Virus record (IMG/VR): IMGVR_UViG_3300001041_000055
Coordinates: 1-21,134 of that record
From: a virus
DNA length: 21,134 nt
Reading direction: 5' to 3' (one strand)
Shown here in pieces: positions 1 to 6,491 of this stretch; position 1 is the stretch's first letter; every line of letters begins with the position of its first letter. The notes beneath the pieces are model-generated. The model was not told where the DNA came from and ran no database searches. It saw nothing but the letters and a program-made list of their open reading frames with translations. The position numbers were made by a program, and so were the translations under genes.

Positions 1-1074
1 AATGCTCAACTTGAACTCAAGTACAGTGGCGACGATCTATCATCAGCGAAAATATTAGATAAGCTTAAGGGTACTAAGAAATCGGATGCCCAGATTAAGA
101 TGGAATCCGACTATAAGAAAAAGGGGATGAACTCTGATGAAGCGGCCGTCGCTGCATATCAGCATTTACAAACTAAGAAAGTATTATCAACATTAGGCAC
201 CCTGGCATTAGTCGGTGGGGCTGGGTTTATTGCGTATAAAGAACACAATTTTAGAGTCGATAAAATCATAAAATCGGGATCTCTCATACAACATATGTCC
301 GCTGATTCAACAAAAGGAGTTAACGATGCATTTTATGCGGCTAATAACGGATTGGATAAGATAAAGTATCAAGGGTTGTTTGCTGGTCATTTAAAAAGAA
401 ACATGGGCGGGGATGCATTTAAAAAGGACATAAAGATATTGTCCGACATTAAACAGGCGTCTCATAAAAATGCAACCGCAACACTTTCCGAAATGGTTAA
501 AACAGATGCTGAATTTGCAGCGGGTTTAAAAGAATACATGACTCCTAAGAACATTAAAGTCTGGGGTGGAGTTTATGGACCCAAAACAGTTAAAGCAGCA
601 GAGGCTTTAAAGGCTGGCAAAGTTGATAAGAATGTCTATGAAGTATTTAATGCCTCATTAGTAGATCATTCTCCGCAAATGCAAAAGTTAACTGACGCCT
701 ATTATAAGAAGTTATCGTCAAAAGGGTACAATGCGATCAAGGATATTAACGACTCAAAATATTCAGGGTACAAGGCGATAAATCCAATAATCGCATTTAA
801 CGCGGCTGGTAAAATTGAAGTTGTTAGTGTCCGAAAACTTGCGGAAGCTGAAGTAGCTAAAGCCAATAATATAGGTCAAGCAGCGATAGCAACACAAGAA
901 CTAGCTACAGTTGGGGCCAAATTGACGGCTGGAATTCTAGGCGTAGGCACTGCATCAGGCGCTTATAAGAAGAGTTCGGACATTAAAAAGGCAACAGCTT
1001 ATCGTAAGAAACATCCTGGAACTAAACTGTCTAATACCCAAATTATACGTATGCTTGAAAGGAAGAATGTTTAA
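1..1074 (+). CDS. 5'-truncated membrane-associated phage protein, probably the cargo part of a tag-family protein
   Basis: The frame is open from base 1, and the first ATG (100) has no ribosome binding site, so the gene almost certainly starts upstream; 357 codons are visible. A hydrophobic segment lies near visible residues 61-79 and a second Ala/Gly-rich one near residue 300. The last 30 residues are Lys-rich and include YRKKHPGTKLS. From memory, the membrane segment plus this kind of tail occurs in phage proteins carrying an N-terminal HxGxLGMxWG tag, as two genes downstream do; the tag itself would be outside the window. A stretch near residues 243-277 (KGYNAIKDIND, then NPIIAFNAAGKIEVVSV) vaguely resembles the end of ADP-ribosyltransferase-like domains, which is only a weak impression. 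The next gene begins two bases after the stop. The function is unknown. Confidence 0.75.
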   Translation, partial: NAQLELKYSGDDLSSAKILDKLKGTKKSDAQIKMESDYKKKGMNSDEAAVAAYQHLQTKKVLSTLGTLALVGGAGFIAYKEHNFRVDKIIKSGSLIQHMSADSTKGVNDAFYAANNGLDKIKYQGLFAGHLKRNMGGDAFKKDIKILSDIKQASHKNATATLSEMVKTDAEFAAGLKEYMTPKNIKVWGGVYGPKTVKAAEALKAGKVDKNVYEVFNASLVDHSPQMQKLTDAYYKKLSSKGYNAIKDINDSKYSGYKAINPIIAFNAAGKIEVVSVRKLAEAEVAKANNIGQAAIATQELATVGAKLTAGILGVGTASGAYKKSSDIKKATAYRKKHPGTKLSNTQIIRMLERKNV

Positions 1075-1075
1075 G

Positions 1076-1204
1076 ATGACACTCACCAAAAAAATACTCA
1101 TCGGCTTAACAGTTATTGCCGGAACTATATTTCACGTGTCAACTAAAAAGGTCAGCATGGGTTCTCTCGAGATGGAGAATTTATTGAATTCTAAATCGAA
1201 ATGA
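1076..1204 (+). CDS. small hydrophobic protein (42 aa)
   Basis: A short ORF with ATG at 1076, one base after the previous stop codon. Its stop overlaps the HNH start in an ATGA arrangement (1201-1204). The product has a Lys pair near the N-terminus, a hydrophobic core at residues 7-20 (ILIGLTVIAGTIFH) and a polar tail, so it could be a single-pass membrane peptide. A purine-rich AAAGGAAGA lies about 12 bases upstream. It fills the gap between two real genes exactly and may couple translation into the HNH gene, which has no good ribosome binding site of its own. It is not recognised as any family; a holin-like role is possible but unsupported. Confidence 0.5.
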   Translation: MTLTKKILIGLTVIAGTIFHVSTKKVSMGSLEMENLLNSKSK

Positions 1205-1608
1205 AAACCTATCGGGAGTTACAACGATTAAGGTCCTTTCTAGATCGGTTTGAATATTTGAAACTTGGCGGCACGGTTGGTAGAAGTACATTTGGGTACG
1301 ATCGATATTTGAACCAGATGCTATATACTTCCAGACGATGGCGGAGAACTCGAGATGGCATTATAATCAGGGATAATGGGTGTGATTTAGGTATGGATGA
1401 CTATGAAATCTTTGGCCGAATATTAGTACATCATATTAATCCCGTAACACTCGAGGATGTAGAGGAAGATCGCGATATAGTTTATGATCCTGAGAACTTA
1501 ATTATCACAACCCATAGTACCCACAACGCAATTCATTACGGTGATGTATCCCTACTTCCAAAACTACCAATTGAACGAACTCGCAACGATACTTGCCCAT
1601 GGAAATAA
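1201..1608 (+). CDS. HNH endonuclease
   Basis: A 135-residue protein with an HNH nuclease core: HH at residues 77-78 (LVHHINP), Asn at 99 (DPENLI), and His at 105, 108 and 112 (THSTHNAIHYG). The segment WRRTRDGIIIRDNGCDLG just before the core is typical of small phage HNH proteins encoded beside terminase genes. In several HK97-like phages such nucleases bind or assist terminase in cutting concatemeric DNA during packaging; that role is inferred here from family and position. The paired zinc-binding cysteines of some HNH subfamilies are absent (a single Cys at 61). There is no clear Shine-Dalgarno sequence, so translation probably depends on the ATGA overlap with the small ORF upstream. Confidence 0.88.
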   Translation: MKTYRELQRLRSFLDRFEYLKLGGTVGRSTFGYDRYLNQMLYTSRRWRRTRDGIIIRDNGCDLGMDDYEIFGRILVHHINPVTLEDVEEDRDIVYDPENLIITTHSTHNAIHYGDVSLLPKLPIERTRNDTCPWK

Positions 1609-1635
1609 CGAATATTCAGGAGGAGAAAATCAATA

Positions 1636-1971
1636 ATGAACTATAACAAGATAATCCGAGAACCTCTTACCGAGAAAACCAAAGTTCCCGTAGAAGAGAT
1701 AATCCGAGAACCAATGATAGAGTCCTCGCCTACCAAGGAGGAAGGACCTTTATCCGCCCAAGTTCCGACCAACGCAGCCACAGTTGTATGTCCTAGTCAT
1801 TTAAATGTCAGGGAATCTGCGAATATTCTAAGTCGAGTGGTAGCCATCTTAAAACCGGGGGATGTGGTTGTTGTAGAGGGTGTCCAGGATGATTGGACTC
1901 GTATTTGTACTAGCTCTGGAATCGAAGGGTATAGTATTAGTGAGTACGTCGTACCAACACCGGTTGAATAG
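1636..1971 (+). CDS. bacterial SH3 domain protein
   Basis: A 111-residue protein. Residues about 46-107 form a bacterial SH3 domain: it begins TVVCPSHLNVRES, has the LKPGDVVVVEGVQDDWTRI core, and ends with GIEGYSISEYV. The N-terminal 40 residues are charged, probably disordered, and contain the phrase IIREP twice (underlying DNA GATAATCCGAGAACC is repeated). There is no signal peptide. A strong AGGAGGAG lies at 1618-1625, ten bases before the ATG. Bacterial SH3 domains often bind cell-wall peptide or glycan in lysins. In a head gene cluster without a catalytic domain, this one could be a virion surface protein or part of an entry or lysis complex; the sequence does not decide. Confidence 0.8.
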   Translation: MNYNKIIREPLTEKTKVPVEEIIREPMIESSPTKEEGPLSAQVPTNAATVVCPSHLNVRESANILSRVVAILKPGDVVVVEGVQDDWTRICTSSGIEGYSISEYVVPTPVE

Positions 1972-1976
1972 GAGGG
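1970..1976 (+). promoter_or_regulatory. ribosome binding site deciding the connector start
   Basis: AGGAGGG overlaps the stop codon of the SH3 gene. Spacing is zero to the TTG at 1977 and six bases to ATG 1983, which favours the ATG. Confidence 0.7.
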
Positions 1977-1982
1977 TTGAAC

Positions 1983-2327
1983 ATGGATAGCATTCTCACA
2001 TCCGTTAAAAAAATGCTGGGTATTGAAGAAGAGTATACCCATTTCGATTCCGATGTTACCATGCACATCAACTCGGTAATGTTATCTTTAAATCAATTAG
2101 GCGTTGGCCCATCAACTGGGTTTATGATAACTGATTCGACGGAAACATGGAGTGACCTTCTTCTCGATAGGTTAGATCTTATAGCGGCCAAGACCTTCAT
2201 ATTCTTAAAAGTAAAACTAGTATTTGACCCGCCATCAAGCGGCTTCGTAGTGGATGCAATGGAGCGCCAAATAAAAGAGCTAGAATGGCGACTCAACGTT
2301 CAAGCTGAAAAAGCTATTACTGTCTAA
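1983..2327 (+). CDS. head-tail connector protein (gp6-like)
   Basis: A 114-residue, mostly helical protein of the phage gp6-like head-tail connector type: the N-terminal KKMLGIEEEYTHFDSDVTMHI followed by LGVGPSTGF and TWSDLL is characteristic. In HK97 and relatives, a ring of this protein sits under the portal as the first adaptor for the tail. The ribosome binding site AGGAGGG (1970-1976) abuts an in-frame TTG at 1977 but stands six bases before ATG 1983, so ATG 1983 is the better start. Its place before the large terminase, rather than after the capsid gene, is unusual for head modules. Confidence 0.75.
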   Translation: MDSILTSVKKMLGIEEEYTHFDSDVTMHINSVMLSLNQLGVGPSTGFMITDSTETWSDLLLDRLDLIAAKTFIFLKVKLVFDPPSSGFVVDAMERQIKELEWRLNVQAEKAITV

Positions 2328-2357
2328 AACGGTATTTTAATAAGGAGGGAATAGTTG

Positions 2358-2834
2358 ATGGGCAACCAAAACGCACTTAGTCATTATGGAGTTTTGGGTA
2401 TGCATTGGGGTCGAACTGGTGCCGGCGCAAGCGTTAATCGAGTAGGCTCTAAACGTAAAGAAGCTAAGCAAGCCGCAAGAGAAGCTGCCGAGGCTAGGAA
2501 AAGTCCGGATCATAAAGAAGGACGAATCCTATATAATAAACCAGTTAGTGAAATGACAAATGATGAAATCATGAAACTAACCCGGCGGATTAATTTAGAA
2601 AAGCAGGTACGAGACATACATCCAAGCGCATACAAGAGGGGTATGAATATCGCTAAAGACATAACTGCTGCTGGAGTGACCATAGGGGGACTATATGCTC
2701 TGACACAAACACCAGTAGCTGGAAGAATTGCTAATGCTGGTTTGACCAAAAAGATTGTTAAACGGGCTGTTCAGTCGCCATTAGCTAAAGCTATCGCTAA
2801 AGCCGTAGCTAAAGCGGCCCTAAAAGTAGGGTAA
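2358..2834 (+). CDS. HYGVLGMHWG tag protein 1
   Basis: A 158-residue protein starting at ATG 2358, eight bases after AAGGAGGG; an in-frame TTG at 2355 is less well spaced. It opens with the tag LSHYGVLGMHWG (residues 7-18), a short N-terminal signature I know from many Bacillota phage structural clusters but whose function I do not know. A Lys/Ala-rich basic helix follows (about 30-50), then KPVSEMTNDEIMKLTRRINLE, also typical of tag-family proteins, a hydrophobic stretch near 102-120 (ITAAGVTIGGLYALTQT), and a C-terminal basic AKAIAKAVAKAALK repeat. It lies just before the large terminase. A head-internal or membrane-active virion protein is plausible but is inference. Confidence 0.75.
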   Translation: MGNQNALSHYGVLGMHWGRTGAGASVNRVGSKRKEAKQAAREAAEARKSPDHKEGRILYNKPVSEMTNDEIMKLTRRINLEKQVRDIHPSAYKRGMNIAKDITAAGVTIGGLYALTQTPVAGRIANAGLTKKIVKRAVQSPLAKAIAKAVAKAALKVG

Positions 2835-2858
2835 AATCAAAATGAGAGTTGGATAAAC

Positions 2859-4604
2859 ATGGCTTTGTCAAATACAGCAACCCCAAAATATTATGCCATC
2901 TTTCGTGACGCTGTATTGCGAGGCGACATCCCCGTATGTAAAGAAATTTCTATGGAGATGAACCGAATTGACGAACTCATCGCAAACCCCGGAGTATATT
3001 ATGATGATAGAGCCGTCGATGGGTACGTCGATTTTTGCGATCACGAACTGACACTTACCGATGGGTCTGATCTATCACTATTAGACACTTTTAAGTTATG
3101 GGCCGAACAAGTATTCGGCTGGTATTACTATGTTGAGCGAAGTGTATATGTCCCCAGTAAGGACAATCATGGTGGTAAGTATGTACTTAAGATGATTAAG
3201 AAACGTCTTACAAGTAAACAGTATCTTATCGTTGCTCGTGGCGCAGCTAAGTCTATGTATGGTTCTAGCATTCAAAGTTTCTTCTTAAATGTCGACACCT
3301 CCACCACACATCAAATCACAACCGGTCCAACGATGAAACAAGCGGACGAAGTCATGTCCCCGATCAGGACCGCCATTACTCGTGCACGAGGACCACTGTT
3401 TGAATTCCTAACCGAAGGCTCATTACAAAACACCACAGGCTCTAGAGCCAATCGTGTTAAGTTAGCCTCAACCAAAAAGGGAATTGAGAACTTCCTTACG
3501 GGGTCAATCCTAGAAATAAGACCAATGAGCATCGACAAACTGCAAGGTCTTAGACCTAAGATCTCGACGGTCGATGAATGGCTTTCTGGTGACATCCGTG
3601 AGGACGTGGTCGGTGCGATTGAACAAGGGGCGTCCAAGTTAGATGATTATCTAATTATTGCTATGAGTTCAGAAGGGACAGTTCGTAACAGCAGTGGTGA
3701 TACAATCAAAATGGAACTAATGGACATTCTAAAGGGGGACTACATAAATCCCCACGTATCAATCTGGTATTATAAATTGGATACTATTGAAGAAGTCAAC
3801 GATCCGTCTATGTGGTTAAAGGCGAATCCCAATCTCGGTAAGACTGTCTCCTATGAAACCTATCAGTTAGACGTGGAGAGAGCAGAGAAAGCACCGGCGG
3901 CTAGGAATGATATTCTAGCTAAGAGATTCGGCATTCCGATGGAAGGGTATACGTATTTCTTCACCTACGAAGATACGTTGCCTCATCGACGACGTACGTT
4001 CTGGTCTCTACCTTGTGCTCTGGGCGCCGACTTCTCTCAAGGGGATGACTTCTGTGCCTTTACGTTTATGTTCCCTCTTAAGACTGGGTCATTTGGTGTA
4101 AAAACTCGCGCTTATATTACATCCCTAACCTTAATGAAATTACCTGGAGCTATGCGTACCAAATACGATCAGTTTATAAAAGAAGGCAGTCTTATCGTCC
4201 TCGATGGTACAGTTCTAGATATGATGGAAGTCTATGATGACGTGGATAAACACATAATTGATTCGGGTTATGATGTTCGTTGCTTTGGTTTTGACCCATA
4301 TAATGCGAAAGAGTTCGTTGCCAGATGGGAAGCTGAGAATGGACCATACGGAATTGAAAAAGTAATACAGGGATCGAAGACCGAGTCGGTTCCTCTAGGT
4401 GAACTTAAAATCTTAGCTGAAGAACGTATGCTTATATTTGATGAGGAGCTAATGTGTTTTGCTATGGGCAATAGTATAACTCTAGAGGATACAAATGGTA
4501 ATCGGAAGCTATTGAAGAAGAGGTACGAGCAAAAGATTGATAGTGTTTCCGCATTAATGGATGCCTATGTAGCATATAAAGCTAATAAAGATGAGTTTGA
4601 ATAG
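2859..4604 (+). CDS. terL: terminase large subunit
   Basis: A 581-residue DNA-packaging motor with an N-terminal ATPase and a C-terminal RNase H-like nuclease. The Walker A-like loop is ARGAAKS at residues 126-132 (Lys131, preceded by Arg127). Walker B is ISTVDEW, with Asp239/Glu240. Candidate nuclease acidic residues are Asp391 (GADFSQGDD), Asp479 (FGFDPYNA) and Asp568 (SALMDAY). The length suits an HK97-type (Terminase_1) enzyme. It docks on the portal to pump DNA into the prohead and cuts the concatemer. The ribosome binding site is weak (GAGAGTTGGA) compared with its neighbours, consistent with a motor needed in few copies. No small terminase is in the window. The gene's 3' end overlaps a short tag ORF starting at 4591. 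Confidence 0.95.
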   Translation: MALSNTATPKYYAIFRDAVLRGDIPVCKEISMEMNRIDELIANPGVYYDDRAVDGYVDFCDHELTLTDGSDLSLLDTFKLWAEQVFGWYYYVERSVYVPSKDNHGGKYVLKMIKKRLTSKQYLIVARGAAKSMYGSSIQSFFLNVDTSTTHQITTGPTMKQADEVMSPIRTAITRARGPLFEFLTEGSLQNTTGSRANRVKLASTKKGIENFLTGSILEIRPMSIDKLQGLRPKISTVDEWLSGDIREDVVGAIEQGASKLDDYLIIAMSSEGTVRNSSGDTIKMELMDILKGDYINPHVSIWYYKLDTIEEVNDPSMWLKANPNLGKTVSYETYQLDVERAEKAPAARNDILAKRFGIPMEGYTYFFTYEDTLPHRRRTFWSLPCALGADFSQGDDFCAFTFMFPLKTGSFGVKTRAYITSLTLMKLPGAMRTKYDQFIKEGSLIVLDGTVLDMMEVYDDVDKHIIDSGYDVRCFGFDPYNAKEFVARWEAENGPYGIEKVIQGSKTESVPLGELKILAEERMLIFDEELMCFAMGNSITLEDTNGNRKLLKKRYEQKIDSVSALMDAYVAYKANKDEFE

Positions 4605-4749
4605 GCGGGACGGTTATGTACGGGGAAGTGGAAACGAAATAAAGCACTTTGGCATTCTCGGTATGCACTGGGTGTTAGATCATCACAAAAAAGATATTCG
4701 AACATTAAGTAGTAAGGAGGCTAATAATAATGAATCAAGTTCAAAATGA
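4591..4749 (+). pseudogene. short tag gene (KHFGILGMHW) with a probable one-base frame disruption
   Basis: ATG 4591 lies inside the end of the terminase gene. The frame reads 52 codons to TGA 4747, through the tag IKHFGILGMHW, and then gives an unfamiliar polar tail overlapping the next gene's start. If one G is restored in the G run at 4670-4672, or the ribosome slips back one base there, the reading becomes HWGVRSSQKRYSNIK and stops at TAG 4710-4712, directly before the next gene's ribosome binding site. That fits the family's usual W-G ending and the local gene spacing, so a one-base deletion or sequencing error in an approximately 40-residue tag-only gene is likely. A programmed -1 shift is possible, but no classical slippery heptamer is present. 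It is too short to be recognised by length alone; the motif is the evidence. Confidence 0.55.
4714..4720 (+). promoter_or_regulatory. ribosome binding site of tag protein 2
   Basis: AAGGAGG nine bases before ATG 4730. It lies inside the current reading frame of the broken short tag ORF, but right after the stop codon of that gene's restored frame. Confidence 0.75.
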
Positions 4750-5218
4750 ATTAATGCATTATGGTGTTCTTGGTATGCATTGGGGTAAACGCAAAGCTCA
4801 AGCTAAAGCTTGGGGGAAAGAAGCCAAAACCACGATCAGGAATGGTATTAAGCATCCTAATTTAAGTAATCAGGCAAACCGAGCTTCTATGCGATCAGCC
4901 AGTACCAAAGACAAACTTAGACGATCATTTTTGTATCAAAGTACTAAGGACCTCAAAGATGTTAATGCTCGAGCTGCGGCATTGATAGCTGCTAAGCAAA
5001 TTAAAACTAAGCCAATTAAGAACATTGACAGTAAGAAAGTGGCCCTTGGCAAGTCTATTGTTCGTGGTACGCTACTCGGTACTCTGGCAGGGGTTGCTGT
5101 TATGGCAGTTACTAAAAACGAAAAAGCTGGCCAAGTGGCGTCAAATGCTGTGTTTGTGACTAGTGTTTTAAATTCTCGTAAGAAGTACTATGGTACCAAC
5201 CAACCAAGAAAAAAATAG
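4730..5218 (+). CDS. HYGVLGMHWG tag protein 2
   Basis: A 162-residue protein with the tag LMHYGVLGMHWGKRK at residues 8-22, nearly identical to the tag at 2358. The rest is basic (about residues 20-100) with a hydrophobic stretch near 107-124 (IVRGTLLGTLAGVAVMAV) and a Lys-rich C-terminus (KKYYGTNQPRKK). Outside the tag, similarity to tag protein 1 is limited to general design: tag, basic helical region, one hydrophobic segment, basic tail. It sits between terminase and portal with a strong ribosome binding site. Position, charge and tag suggest a virion or prohead component; the function is not known. Confidence 0.75.
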   Translation: MNQVQNELMHYGVLGMHWGKRKAQAKAWGKEAKTTIRNGIKHPNLSNQANRASMRSASTKDKLRRSFLYQSTKDLKDVNARAAALIAAKQIKTKPIKNIDSKKVALGKSIVRGTLLGTLAGVAVMAVTKNEKAGQVASNAVFVTSVLNSRKKYYGTNQPRKK

Positions 5219-5233
5219 TAAGGAGGTGCTGTT

Positions 5234-6490
5234 GTGGCGGAGTCAATGGGTACAAGACTTAAACATGCATGGAATGCTTTTAAGAACCGAGACCCTACGG
5301 AAGTTTATACCCAGCAAGGCCTAGGCTATTCGTCGTCATCTAGACCCGACCGAATAAAAGCATACACTACAAATGCTCGATCAGTTATTAGTGCGGTGTA
5401 TAGTCGTATCGCCTTGGATGTAGCATCGGTTACTATTCGACATGTGCGGCTAGATCAAAATGAGAGATTTGTTGAGACTATTTCTTCTGGACTAAATGAA
5501 TGTCTTACGTTAGAAGCAAATACGGATCAAACCAGTCGAGCGTTTGTTCAAGACATTATATTGTCGATGTTTGACGAAGGGGTTGTGGCCGTAGTTCCAG
5601 TGGAAACAACAGCAGACCCAACATTTTATGGGGCTTTTGATGTAAATAGTTTTAGAACTGGTCGTATCATAAACTGGTATCCTAAACATGTGCGCGTAAG
5701 ACTCTATAACGAGAGAACCGGGGCTCACGAAGAAATTACCCTACCCAAAAGTATGGTAGCTATAATTGAGAATCCGCTATATTCCGTTATGAATGAGCCC
5801 AACGGCACGTTAAAACGACTCATTAGGAAGTTGACGCTTCTGGATTCAATAGATGAGCAAAGTGGATCTGGTAAACTCGATCTAATAATTCAACTTCCGT
5901 ATGTTATTAAAACCGAAGCTAGGCGTGAACAAGCAGAGACACGCCGAATGGACATTGAAAGACAACTGTCTGGTAGTAAGTACGGTATCGCATATACCGA
6001 TGGTACCGAGCGTGTTACACAACTTAATCGTCCCGTCGAGAATACCCTTATGGACCAAGTTCAGTACCTAACGAGTATGCTGTATAGCCAGTTAGGATTA
6101 ACTGAAGATGTGTTCTCTGGTAAAGCCGATGAGAAGACTATGTTGAATTATAATAATAGAACTGTGGCGCCACTTCTGAATGCGATAATAGACGAGTTTA
6201 AGAGAAAATTCTTGACTAAAACCGCACGAACCCAGAAACAATCCATTATGTACTTCAAAGACACATTTAGCCTTGTTCCGGCTACTCAATTGGCGGAGAT
6301 CGCTGATAAGTTTACTAGGAATGAGATCCTATCGTCGAATGATTTCCGAGCCATACTCGGATACAAACCCGATCCTAATCCAAAATCGGATGCCCTAATT
6401 AATAAGAACATAGCGGACAAATCTTTAGCAAGTGGTCAAAGCTTTATTAACGCGGCCACCAATGCGAATCAAAATGGGGAGGAACAGTAA
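5234..6490 (+). CDS. portal protein (HK97 family)
   Basis: A 418-residue portal of the HK97/SPP1-type fold. It forms the twelve-subunit ring at the unique capsid vertex through which DNA enters and leaves. Support comes from family-like segments: an N-terminal arm, SVISAVYSRIALDVASVTIRH, the central NWYPKHVRVRLYN, the clip/stem region around QYLTSMLYSQLGLTEDVF, and a C-terminal part with a disordered Asn/Gln-rich tail. The position just after terminase and before protease-capsid fits. The start is GTG 5234, seven bases after AAGGAGGT (5219-5226); ATG 5246 is a poorer choice. Confidence 0.9.
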   Translation: MAESMGTRLKHAWNAFKNRDPTEVYTQQGLGYSSSSRPDRIKAYTTNARSVISAVYSRIALDVASVTIRHVRLDQNERFVETISSGLNECLTLEANTDQTSRAFVQDIILSMFDEGVVAVVPVETTADPTFYGAFDVNSFRTGRIINWYPKHVRVRLYNERTGAHEEITLPKSMVAIIENPLYSVMNEPNGTLKRLIRKLTLLDSIDEQSGSGKLDLIIQLPYVIKTEARREQAETRRMDIERQLSGSKYGIAYTDGTERVTQLNRPVENTLMDQVQYLTSMLYSQLGLTEDVFSGKADEKTMLNYNNRTVAPLLNAIIDEFKRKFLTKTARTQKQSIMYFKDTFSLVPATQLAEIADKFTRNEILSSNDFRAILGYKPDPNPKSDALINKNIADKSLASGQSFINAATNANQNGEEQ

Positions 6491-6491
6491 T

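Noticed and set aside
1651-1715. Direct repeat GATAATCCGAGAACC as an attachment site or CRISPR-like repeat
   Set aside because: Two copies lie in frame in the SH3 gene and encode the IIREP phrase, so this is a protein repeat; there is no spacer series.
6432-6491. Upstream extension of the protease-capsid frame
   Set aside because: It lies inside the portal gene with no ribosome binding site; ATG 6492 with GGGGAGG upstream and the known protease start pattern is better.
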